A stretch of DNA of 64,000 bases from Rhodoferax fermentans (lineage in GTDB: Bacteria; Pseudomonadota; Gammaproteobacteria; Burkholderiales; Burkholderiaceae_C), in the NCBI RefSeq assembly GCF_002017865.1, contig NZ_MTJN01000002.1:2604001-2668000 (forward strand), written 5' to 3'. Both the position numbers and the translations under genes were made by a program. The notes beneath the pieces are model-generated. The model worked only from the letters and a program-made list of their open reading frames with translations. It was not told where the DNA came from and ran no database searches. The first letter of the stretch is position 1. Each line of letters starts with the position of its first letter. Of this stretch, positions 19,776 through 28,544 are shown one piece after another.

Positions 19776-19806
19776 AAAAGCCCGCTTTATGCGGGCTTTT
19801 TGCTTT
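19776..19806 (+). terminator. intrinsic terminator after tRNA-fMet
   Basis: AAAAGCCCGC (19776-19785) and GCGGGCTTTT (19791-19800) form a perfect stem with loop TTTAT, continuing into a T-rich run. It ends the ribosomal block/tRNA transcript. Confidence 0.9.
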
Positions 19807-19844
19807 GTGCCAAATTCGTGCCCAAGTGGTGCCCGCTCTGTGCC
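19807..19844. repeat. four GTGCC repeats at an exact 11-bp period
   Basis: GTGCC occurs at 19807, 19818, 19829 and 19840, always 11 bp apart, directly after the tRNA terminator. The six-base spacers differ. Even spacing near one helical turn suggests protein binding on one face of the DNA, for example integrase arm sites. Function is inference. Confidence 0.55.
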
Positions 19845-19850
19845 CATGTG

Positions 19851-20120
19851 TTATTTAGCGTTGACAAGTTGACCATTGGGTTTTTGTCCACGAACAAATT
19901 GCATTTTTTCCTGTCGTGCGTGTTTCCCAAGCTGCGCTATTAGATTTGCGACTTGACGATTGCCCGTATCTAGTTAATTTGTAACCGAATTGACGTAGCA
20001 AATTTCCGTTGACGACCCAAAGCGGTCTTCGATCAACCCAGATTCATTACCGGATAGCGGACATTAAGATTTGGCCCGCCTGGCGGGTACTATGGATATC
20101 TGAATAATAGGGAGCGCGGC
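19851..20120. other. island junction with a degraded 41-codon frame on the minus strand
   Basis: Minus-strand codons 19973 down to the stop at 19851 read as a natural-looking protein tail ending PNGQLVNAK, with no start or upstream continuation. It may be the C-terminal remnant of a lost gene. Otherwise the 270 bp before the next gene show no recognised feature except AGGGAG (20109-20114) as ribosome-binding site. Confidence 0.35.
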
Positions 20121-20978
20121 ATGTACCAACTGCTAATGACCGGCTACATGGGCTGGACCGAGACCCGTGGAACGATGAATCGCACACGTGTGTTTGAATA
20201 CACCGCCGACACTCTGAAGGAGCGATTCGAGCCGGGTGGCGTGATGGGCACACTTGACGTTGCTGGCGTGCGTGGCATCCCGGCGCTGTTCGCCGGTGAA
20301 ACCTACGGAGACCAACCACAGTTCGTGCGCCTGGGGTCGATCACGAACGTGACTACCGTCGGCAATGACTACCAAGTCGAGTACGTCTACGACGCGGATG
20401 TGCCGCCAATCACGCAAGCTCGCCTGATTCAACTTGCGCCTGAACTCGCCATCGAGGACTAGGAGTTCAGCCGCAACCACTGGGCTATCAAGGACGTGGA
20501 CCTGTACCGCGTGCTTCTGAAGAGCGGCATCAAGCCACCACCGCGCGAGCCGACCGTGTTCCAACTGGCCCCACCGCCGATTGACGAGCATCTCATCTCT
20601 GTGATGATGCCCTTCGCCGCCAACTTCGCGGGTGTCTACACCGCGATACAAGGTGTCGCTGCCGAGCTTGGCATGACCTGCCAGCGTGCCGACGACATCT
20701 GGATTCACACACACATCATTCAAGACGTCGTCTCGCTGATCAGCAAGGCCAAGGTGGTTATCTGCGATTTGAGCGGCAGGAATCCCAACGTCTTCTACGA
20801 GGCGGGTATCGCGCACGCCATCGGTGCGGAGGTCATCCTAATCAGTCAGCACCAAACTGATGTGCCATTCGACCTCCAACACATCCGCTACATCAATTAC
20901 CTGCCCAATGCGGAAGGGATCGTTGCGCTAGCAGCCAATCTGAAGCGCCGCCTGCAAACAGTGACCGGACGTTCGTGA
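20121..20978 (+). pseudogene. TIR-like effector gene interrupted by an in-frame amber codon
   Basis: One reading frame spans 285 codons but has TAG at 20460-20462 (codon 114). Residues 1-113 form a domain also present in the FRG protein at 39948: both have LFA near residue 60 and a shared block ending HWAIKD-DL. The stop falls exactly where that paralogue has Trp109 (DWELSR against D-stop-EFSR), so TGG to TAG explains it. Residues about 150-285 resemble the TIR-like/nucleoside-deoxyribosyltransferase-like fold used in defence: VMMPF, an IHTHIIQDV segment, VVICDLSGRNPNVFYEAGIA and a DVPFDLQHIRYINY segment. The downstream piece could restart at GTG 20496, but with a poor ribosome-binding site. 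Confidence 0.75.
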
Positions 20979-21314
20979 GCGGCCTCTCCTGGCCCGGACT
21001 TGTCGCGGCTGCCGACCCATAACTGTCTTCGCGTCTGTCGATTTCAACGCCGGTAAGCCGACATCCGCAGATCGGTGCAATCGCAGTCTCAATGACTGAT
21101 TGCCGGAAACCCAGTTTTTAAAGCGGGCACCGGCCATCGACCAGGTCCCGACATTGGGCGAGTTGCCCATTTCAGTCATTGAGCAAACAATACTCCCTAT
21201 ACCGGTCGTTCAGAACACTCACTCATGCTAACGAGCAACGTATTTGCGGAACAACACCGAGAGTTGTTGTTCCGTTCATTGCGAGTCACAATTGAGCGAA
21301 ACGGGAGGACATCC
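20979..21314. other. intergenic region with a 96-bp inverted-repeat element
   Basis: CTCAATGACTGA (21088-21099) and TCAGTCATTGAG (21172-21183) are perfect 12-bp inverted repeats 72 bp apart. The inner sequence is partly self-complementary. It resembles a small dispersed repeat or MITE. A frame open from 21225 joins the next gene but lies before its ribosome-binding site. No other feature seen. Confidence 0.45.
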
Positions 21315-24300
21315 ATGACAGGGGAGCCAAGTCGATCGGCTGCAGCCGACTCAAATAGGGATGGTGCTGTTCCGAACGAACCGCAACGGATAGTTCGAAT
21401 ACAGATAAGTACCGCCTTAAAACTAAACCTCGCAGCCTTTCAGAACGCGGTGCCCGCGTTGCATGAACTGGTCATTGTCAATGAGACACCGTTTCCGATA
21501 AGCGAGTTGACCGTTCATATGGTCTCCGAGCCGCCGTTCCTAAAGCCGCGCGTCTGGAACGTGGAATCGGTGGGCGCGGGCGAGAGCTATCACCTTCGTG
21601 ACCTAGACGTGCAGCTGGATGGGGCCCTCCTTTCTCGCTTGACGGAAGCTGAATCAGCTTCGCTGCATTTCGAACTGCGCAGTCGCAAGCAATCAGATGA
21701 AGTTCTTGCAAGGAACGATTCCGCCGTAGAACTTTTGGCTCGGAATCAATGGGGCGGCATAGGTCATTTGCCAGAAATGGTAGCGGCGTTCGTACAGCCA
21801 AACGACCAGGCAATCGACCGGTTGCTCAAAGGTGCCGCCTTGGCATTGCAGACGGGAGGAAAGTCGGGATCGATCGATGGCTACACCCATGGCTCGAAAC
21901 GGGCATGGGAGCTGGCATCGGGTATCTGGGCCACTGTGCTTCAGCGCAAGCTCAACTACGCGCTACCGCCAGCCAGTTTTGAACACACGGGGCAGAAGGT
22001 TCGTAGTCCTTCTCAGGTGCTCGACGGCGGCTTGGCCACATGCCTTGATCTTGCGCTGCTGTTTGCAGCTTGCCTGGAGCAGGCTCACCTCAACCCCTTG
22101 CTGGTATTCACCCGTGGTCACGCATTTGTCGGTGTGTGGCTTCGGAACGAAGAGTTTTCTACCTCTGTGGTCGATGACATCACAGCGGTGAGAAAGCGCT
22201 TGAAGCTGCAGGAGATGTTGGTCTTCGAAACAACTCTCGCGGCTCAGGGACAAGCTGTAAGTTTCAGCCAGGCCATCGCCAACGCAAACCGTCAGTTGTC
22301 AGAAGAGGAGGAAGACAAGTTTGAATTGGTCATCGACGTCAAGCGCGCGCGCATGTCGAGGATCAAGCCGCTGGCTCAGGCGCACGCTGTCGCAGAGGCA
22401 GCACCAGTTGAGGTGGAACCAGAGGGAACGATCGGCATTGAAGATGCCCCGGACCTCACCGACGAGACCATCACCGATACGCCGACATCTGAACTCGATC
22501 CCAAAGACAGACTGGCCCGGTGGCAACGCAAGCTGCTCGATCTCTCGCTGCGAAACGCACTGCTGAATTTCAAGCCGGGAAAGAAGGCCTTGCTGCTGGA
22601 CGTGGCTGCCCCCTATCTTGAAGATGCGCTGGCAGAAGGGCAAACCATCAAGCTACTTCCCAGCCCAGCACTAATGCAGGGCCAAGATCCTCGTAGCCAG
22701 CAACTACATGAAGCCAGAAGCCTTGAAGACCTTCGCAAGGCGCATGCGGCCGATGCGCTACAACGCCGCGAGGTGTTCATCCGGTTGGAACAACAGGAGC
22801 TGGAAAACCGTCTGGTCGATCTGTTCCGTGGCGCCCGCAATGCGATGCAGGAAGGCGGGGCCAACACACTCTTTGTCGCATTGGGATTCTTGACTTGGAG
22901 CCGATCCGACAAACCGGACCACCGCGTCAAAGCGCCTTTGATCCTGCTGCCGATCACGCTGAACCGCAAGAGCGCCCGCTCGGGATTCACACTGCAAGAG
23001 CATGAAGACGAGGCTCTGTTCAATCCAACGCTAGTCGAGATGCTGCGGCAGGACTTTCAGTTGGAATTGGGCATCGCTGCGGGTGACCTGCCGCGCGACG
23101 AGTCTGGCTTGGACATCGCGGGTATTTGGAAGCGCGTTCGCAACGCCATCAAGGACATCCGAGGCTGGGAGGTCAGCGAAGACGTCGTGTTGTCGATGTT
23201 CTCCTTTGCGAAGTACCTGATGTGGAAGGACCTTGCCGAACGCACGGACGATCTGCGCAAGTCGCCGGTAGTGGCGCACCTGATCGACACGCCGCGAGAG
23301 CCCTATCCCTCCACAACGCCCTTCCCCGATGCACGCAGACTGGACACCGACTACCCGCCCCAGCAGGTATTCAGCCCGCTCCCCGCCGACTCATCCCAGC
23401 TGTCTGCTGTGATGGCGGCGGCCAGAGGTAAAGACTTCGTGTTGATCGGTCCGCCCGGCACCGGCAAGAGCCAGACCATCGCCAACCTGATCGCGCAGTG
23501 CTTAGCTGAAAACAAGCGTGTGCTCTTCGTGGCCGAGAAGATCGCCGCGCTGGACGTGGTCTTTCGCCGCCTGCGTGAAGTGGGGCTCGGGGAGTTCTGC
23601 CTTGAACTGCATTCAAACAAGAGTCGCAAGCTCGACGTATTGAGTCAGCTCCAGAAGTCCTGGGAGTCGAAGGGTGATGTGGACGCTGCCACCTGGGAAG
23701 CCAAGGCACGGCATCTGGGACAGGTGCGTGAGCAACTGTCCATCTACGTTGAGCGACTTCACCAACGCCACGGCAATGGTTGGACGATCTACAAAGCCAT
23801 CGGCTGTGTGGTCGGCGGCGATGCGGTGCCCGACCTGCGATTCAGTTGGGCCTCGCCCCGTGCGCACGACGAGATTGCCCTGACCGCGCTGCGCGATCTT
23901 GCGGGCCGCTTGCAGGCCAACGCAGCAGCGGTCGGCCCAGACCAGTTGTTGACTGGCGCCTTGGTGCCCGTGCACGTCACCGATTGGTCCGCGAAGTGGC
24001 AGCAGGAGATGGTCAGGTCATCGCAAACACTGCGAACCACCAGTCATGTCTTCCTGAGCGCTGCGCAAGGCCTCGGGCAATTGCTCGGCATGGAATGGCC
24101 GACGCTGCACCGGCAGATACGGTCCGCCATCGGTGTGCTCGCCAAGGTCTTGCCGCAGGCGTCGGCCCAGGACTGGAGCTTCTGCGCGCTTCAGGACAGC
24201 GACACCGTGTGTGCGGCGTTGAAGGTCGGCAACGACCTGCTCGGTCAACATGCTGTGCTCTCTTCGAAGATGCCCGCCCCGTGGCCAAACGAGCTGCAGA

Positions 24301-27300
24301 CCCGCCTGGCCCAGGCGCTCGACCTGCTCGACAAGCGCCGCCACTTGCACACGGAACTCGGAACGCCATGGCCCCCTGCCGTCAGCGACGAGATCGAGCG
24401 GGGGGTGCAGTGGATCGAAGAAATGAGCCAACTGCGCGCAAGTCTCACCGTCAAATACGGTGCCGGCGTGAGCCAGCTCAACGTATCGCAACTGCAGCGT
24501 GATTGGGCCAAGGCCGACAAGGCGTTCTGGCCGATGTCGTGGCTGGGCAAGCGCAAAGTGCGTGGCGCTCTGGATGCGGTCATCGAAGGCGCCGGGGAAC
24601 CCAGCGTCGCCGACGACCTGTCGGCGCTGGTGCGCATCAAGAGCCTGCGCGAAGAAGTCCAGCAACTGAACCCCGGCGCCGCCGCCGAAGGCTTGTGGGC
24701 GGGGGTCAAGACCCGAACCGATCACGCCCGTAGTGCCTTGAAGGCCAACGCCGCGCTGCATGCAGCTCGAATGCACAAACCCTTTTCCCTGGACGGTCTG
24801 GATGCCGCCACCGAAGGCTATTGCGGCGAACGCTGGACCCGCGAGGCCCAAGGCCTGAAAACCTTGTTAGAACTGGATCGCCGCCTGGCCGAGTGCGCAC
24901 TATTATCAGAAAGCAGCCACGGACTGTGGAAAGGCCATGACACCGACAGCGCGATGCTCCGGGCCGCACTCGCCTTCGAGCGCGAATGCCTGGGCCTGCA
25001 GCAAAGGGGAGCGCTGCAAGCGCCACACCCGGATGTGGCCGAAGGGCGATGCGGACCCGCCTTGCAGCAACTGCACGCGCTTTTGCAAACGCGTGGTGAG
25101 GTTGAATCCCGTCTGCTGTCGATGAGCACCTTGGCCTCCGAATGCCCAGGTGTCTGGAATGCACTGGATACCGACCGCGGGGGCATCGAACGCGTGCTGA
25201 AGTTCCACGCGTCTCTGAAGGCTGTTTTGTTGGGCCTCGGGCTGGACCACTCTTCGCTTGAGCAGGCGCGGCGAAGCCTGCACCAGGTGCTGAGCACCCG
25301 CCGCGCAGAACTCAGTGACACGGCAGTGATCGGCCGGGCCTGTCTCCAGGTGCTGGCGCTGTTGGCAGAGCTCAATGCAGCGACGGACCAGTTTTGCACC
25401 ACCGCCGCTCAATCAGACGACGTGCGCCGCGCATTTGCCGACCTGGCGCCTGCCGACATAGCCGAAGCTGCAGCGCGGCTGGAGGGAGGTCACCAAGGCC
25501 TGCACGCGTGGTGCGCCTGGCGACACGCACAGGTCGACGCACGCGATGCGAATCTGACCACACTGGTGAAAGCCATCGAGGCGGGTGACCTGACCCCAGC
25601 GCAGGTGGCCACCGTATTCGAGGTGAACTACGCTCGCTGGTGGCTGGCCGAAGCGGTGGACGAGGATGAGGTGCTCAAGCGTTTTGTGTCCGCCGAGCAC
25701 GAGCTTCGCATTCAGGAGTTCCGCGCCCTGGATGACGAGTTCACCAAGGTGTCCCGCGAGTGGATACGGGCCAAGCTGTGCGCCAACCTGCCGGCGACCG
25801 ACAGCATCCAACGCAACAGCGAGTGGGGCATCCTGCGCCACGAGATCACCAAGAAGAAGCAGCACAAGCCGCTGCGCCAACTGCTGCAAGAGATTCCGTC
25901 GGTCGTGCTGCGGCTGACCCCGTGCATGCTGATGAGCCCGCTGTCTATCGCTCAGTACCTTTCGGCCGAGGCCAGCAACTTCGACCTGGTGGTGTTCGAC
26001 GAAGCGTCTCAAATCCCGGTGTGGGACGCCATCGGTGCCATGGCCCGGGGCAAGCAGGTGGTAATGGTGGGCGACCCGAAACAACTTCCACCCACCAACT
26101 TCTTCGGCCGCAGCGACAGCACCGACGGTGACGACGACGTCGTGGAAGGCGACCTGGAAAGCATCCTCGACGAGTGTCTGGGTGCCAGCCTGCCCACGCG
26201 CAACCTTTCGTGGCACTACCGCTCGCGCCACGAAAGCCTGATTGCATTCAGCAACCACCGCTACTACGGCGGTGGTCTCGTCACCTTCCCATCACCTGTC
26301 ACCGACGACCGCGCCGTCAGCTTCCACCTGGTGAAGGGGCGCTATGAAAAAGGCGGCGCCCGCATCAACCAACCAGAGGCCCAGGCCCTGGTGGCCGATC
26401 TGGTGAGCCGGCTCAAGCGCCCGGGCTTCCGGGAATCGGGCCTGACCATCGGCGTGGTGACCTTCAACTCGGAGCAGCAGGGCCTGATCGAAGATCTGCT
26501 GGACGATGAGCGTCGAAAAGACCCCGGCTTGGAACCCTACTTTTCCGAAATGGAGCTCGAACCGGTGTTCGTGAAAAACCTGGAGAGCGTGCAGGGTGAC
26601 GAGCGCGACATCATGTATTTCTCCATCACCTACGGGCCGGACATGGCCGGTGCTGTGTCAATGAACTTCGGCCCGCTGAACCGCGACGGCGGCGAACGGC
26701 GCCTGAACGTGGCCGTGACCCGCGCCCGGCATGAACTGCGGGTGTTCTCCAGCCTGCGCGGCGAACAGATGGACTTGTCTCGCACCAAGGCGAACGGCGT
26801 ACGCGACCTGAAGCACTTCCTGGAATTTGCAGAACTCGGGCCGCGCGCATTGGCCGAAGCTCACCACGGTAGCCAAGGCGACTTTGAGAGTCCTTTCGAA
26901 GCCGGCGTAGCTACGGCACTGGGCCGCAAAGGTTGGCAGGTGCACACCCAGATCGGCGCTTCGTCGTTCCGCGTGGACCTGGGCGTTGTGCACCCGGATT
27001 TTGCGGGTCGCTACCTCGCGGGGGTGGAATGCGACGGCGCCACCTACCACCGCTCTGCTACCGCTCGTGACCGGGACAAACTGCGCGAACAGGTCCTGCG
27101 CGGCCTGGGCTGGGAGATCGTTCGCATCTGGTCCACCGACTGGTGGGTGAACCCGGGCGGCACACTGGAACGCGTGCATGCAGCGTTGGTCGAGCTGCTC
27201 GAAAAGGATCGGGAGCGCCAAGCAGCCGAAGCTGAGTCTCTTCCCGAAGAAGCGGTTCTCACACCGAACGACGACGAAGCAATGCCAAGTCTCCAGGTGA

Positions 27301-27980
27301 TCAGCGAGGCCGACGCTGCCATCACACGTGCGGCAGCAGGACTGTCGCCTCTGGCTGACAGCGCTCATGAGGAGGCGGACGAGCCAATCGAAGCGGTCTA
27401 CGCTCGGTCGGCATCTACGCCATCAACGGCTGTTCTTGGTGGCGCCAACACGCAAAGCGATCGCCGCTTCCTGGCATCGCAGCCTACCGACGCGGTGCCG
27501 CCCGGCGCCATCTCTGCCGATCTGTTCTACGAAACCAGCTACGACACGGTGTTGCAGCCAATGGTGGAGTGGGTCGTGCAACGAGAAGGGCCGTTGCAAG
27601 ATGCGGTGCTGGCGCGCCGCATCGCGCGGGCACATGGGTTCCAACGCACGGGAGGCCGCATTCAGGAACGGGTGGAGCAGATTGCGCGGCGGCTCTTCAA
27701 GACCACAGAGGAGGCAGCTGGCACGTTCTATTGGCCTCGCGAGGTGGAGCCATGCAGAGAGGTGACTTTCCGATGGCCGACGAACGATGACAGCACGCGA
27801 GGCGTTGAAGAGATCTGCGAAGCGGAGCTGCTGTCTCTGGCTCGGTTGGTGCTGCAGCGAGGGCACTCCGGGCAAGACGCATTGATAGCTATGGCTCGCG
27901 AGCTTGGGTTGCAAAGGCTTCGGGAAGCTAGCAGAGGACGCCTGGAAGCTGTGCAAATGAAAGCTTCGTCGCCCAGCTAA
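21315..27980 (+). CDS. giant DUF4011-helicase-Vsr-type (DUF3320) defence protein
   Basis: A 2221-residue protein. Residues from about 395 (RLARWQRKLLDLSLRNALLN) match DUF4011. A split superfamily 1 helicase follows: Walker A GPPGTGKS at 712-719, DEAS box at 1562-1565 with GDPKQLPPTNFFG, then RRLNVAVTRARHELRVF. Around 1856-1930 is a PD-(D/E)XK/Vsr-like nuclease: FESPFEAGVA, RVDL, then ECDGATYHRSATARDRDKLR and IWSTDWW. Residues about 2072-2130 match DUF3320. The N-terminal 390 residues include a transglutaminase-like stretch (LATCLDLALLFAACLEQA, then GHAFVGVWL). ATG 21315 follows GGGAGGA by 5 nt and is preferred to 21225. Such single-gene proteins are known as anti-phage factors; I recall the name Hhe but cannot verify it. 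Confidence 0.88.
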   Translation: MTGEPSRSAAADSNRDGAVPNEPQRIVRIQISTALKLNLAAFQNAVPALHELVIVNETPFPISELTVHMVSEPPFLKPRVWNVESVGAGESYHLRDLDVQLDGALLSRLTEAESASLHFELRSRKQSDEVLARNDSAVELLARNQWGGIGHLPEMVAAFVQPNDQAIDRLLKGAALALQTGGKSGSIDGYTHGSKRAWELASGIWATVLQRKLNYALPPASFEHTGQKVRSPSQVLDGGLATCLDLALLFAACLEQAHLNPLLVFTRGHAFVGVWLRNEEFSTSVVDDITAVRKRLKLQEMLVFETTLAAQGQAVSFSQAIANANRQLSEEEEDKFELVIDVKRARMSRIKPLAQAHAVAEAAPVEVEPEGTIGIEDAPDLTDETITDTPTSELDPKDRLARWQRKLLDLSLRNALLNFKPGKKALLLDVAAPYLEDALAEGQTIKLLPSPALMQGQDPRSQQLHEARSLEDLRKAHAADALQRREVFIRLEQQELENRLVDLFRGARNAMQEGGANTLFVALGFLTWSRSDKPDHRVKAPLILLPITLNRKSARSGFTLQEHEDEALFNPTLVEMLRQDFQLELGIAAGDLPRDESGLDIAGIWKRVRNAIKDIRGWEVSEDVVLSMFSFAKYLMWKDLAERTDDLRKSPVVAHLIDTPREPYPSTTPFPDARRLDTDYPPQQVFSPLPADSSQLSAVMAAARGKDFVLIGPPGTGKSQTIANLIAQCLAENKRVLFVAEKIAALDVVFRRLREVGLGEFCLELHSNKSRKLDVLSQLQKSWESKGDVDAATWEAKARHLGQVREQLSIYVERLHQRHGNGWTIYKAIGCVVGGDAVPDLRFSWASPRAHDEIALTALRDLAGRLQANAAAVGPDQLLTGALVPVHVTDWSAKWQQEMVRSSQTLRTTSHVFLSAAQGLGQLLGMEWPTLHRQIRSAIGVLAKVLPQASAQDWSFCALQDSDTVCAALKVGNDLLGQHAVLSSKMPAPWPNELQTRLAQALDLLDKRRHLHTELGTPWPPAVSDEIERGVQWIEEMSQLRASLTVKYGAGVSQLNVSQLQRDWAKADKAFWPMSWLGKRKVRGALDAVIEGAGEPSVADDLSALVRIKSLREEVQQLNPGAAAEGLWAGVKTRTDHARSALKANAALHAARMHKPFSLDGLDAATEGYCGERWTREAQGLKTLLELDRRLAECALLSESSHGLWKGHDTDSAMLRAALAFERECLGLQQRGALQAPHPDVAEGRCGPALQQLHALLQTRGEVESRLLSMSTLASECPGVWNALDTDRGGIERVLKFHASLKAVLLGLGLDHSSLEQARRSLHQVLSTRRAELSDTAVIGRACLQVLALLAELNAATDQFCTTAAQSDDVRRAFADLAPADIAEAAARLEGGHQGLHAWCAWRHAQVDARDANLTTLVKAIEAGDLTPAQVATVFEVNYARWWLAEAVDEDEVLKRFVSAEHELRIQEFRALDDEFTKVSREWIRAKLCANLPATDSIQRNSEWGILRHEITKKKQHKPLRQLLQEIPSVVLRLTPCMLMSPLSIAQYLSAEASNFDLVVFDEASQIPVWDAIGAMARGKQVVMVGDPKQLPPTNFFGRSDSTDGDDDVVEGDLESILDECLGASLPTRNLSWHYRSRHESLIAFSNHRYYGGGLVTFPSPVTDDRAVSFHLVKGRYEKGGARINQPEAQALVADLVSRLKRPGFRESGLTIGVVTFNSEQQGLIEDLLDDERRKDPGLEPYFSEMELEPVFVKNLESVQGDERDIMYFSITYGPDMAGAVSMNFGPLNRDGGERRLNVAVTRARHELRVFSSLRGEQMDLSRTKANGVRDLKHFLEFAELGPRALAEAHHGSQGDFESPFEAGVATALGRKGWQVHTQIGASSFRVDLGVVHPDFAGRYLAGVECDGATYHRSATARDRDKLREQVLRGLGWEIVRIWSTDWWVNPGGTLERVHAALVELLEKDRERQAAEAESLPEEAVLTPNDDEAMPSLQVISEADAAITRAAAGLSPLADSAHEEADEPIEAVYARSASTPSTAVLGGANTQSDRRFLASQPTDAVPPGAISADLFYETSYDTVLQPMVEWVVQREGPLQDAVLARRIARAHGFQRTGGRIQERVEQIARRLFKTTEEAAGTFYWPREVEPCREVTFRWPTNDDSTRGVEEICEAELLSLARLVLQRGHSGQDALIAMARELGLQRLREASRGRLEAVQMKASSPS

Positions 27981-28034
27981 CAAGATGCCGACATCTGCTA
28001 TACCGCAAAACGAATCACCGGGGAAGGTCATCAA

Positions 28035-28410
28035 ATGAAGCTACGGCACCTGCGAGTCCACAACTACCGCTCGATCATTGATGCCGATATCGAGATCCAT
28101 GATCTATACGATGATCGTTGGCGCCAACAATGCGGGCAAGAGCAATCTGCTGGCGGCATTGCGGGCGTTCTATGAGGAGATCAAATGGTCTTCCGAAGAC
28201 ACACCGAAATTGGGGAAGAGCTCCGACGAGAGCTGGGTTGAACTGGCATTTGTGTTGAACGACGCCGAATGGGCTGGCTTAGCTGAAAAGTACAAGGAGG
28301 ATGTGGCTGATCAGCACCTCACGGTGCGTCGCTATTTCGGCTCTAAAGAAAAAGATCGCGTCAAATCCACCTGTCAAGTGTTTCGGGCGTCAAGAGATAT
28401 AGCGGCTTGA
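28035..28410 (+). pseudogene. frameshifted and truncated OLD-type ATPase remnant
   Basis: ATG 28035 opens a frame starting MKLRHLRVHNYRSIIDADIE, the usual N-terminus of OLD/SMC-like ATPases. Near 28105 the frame must shift by one base to continue as YTMIVGANNAGKSNLLAALR, which contains Walker A GANNAGKS. Removing one base from GATCTATACG would restore it. The second frame then runs to a stop at 28410, after only about 125 residues of a family that is normally 500 or more. Frameshift plus loss of the C-terminus makes it inactive. Confidence 0.85.
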
Positions 28411-28544
28411 TGTACCGGCGTTTACTCAGCCCCTAGCTGAAGCGGTCTTCAGTGGCAATTTCCACGTGTTTGTAGGGCAGCCTGTAAGTTATGCTCAAAC
28501 ATCTTTACCTACGAGCAGTGTGTACGCACAACCCTCCTATACCG

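Noticed and set aside
19807..19844. CRISPR-like array
   Set aside because: The repeat unit is only 5 bp with 6-bp spacers, far below CRISPR size, and no cas gene is in the window.
24018..24851. 277-codon minus-strand frame inside the giant helicase
   Set aside because: Antisense shadow; the plus-strand protein is continuous and motif-rich across it.
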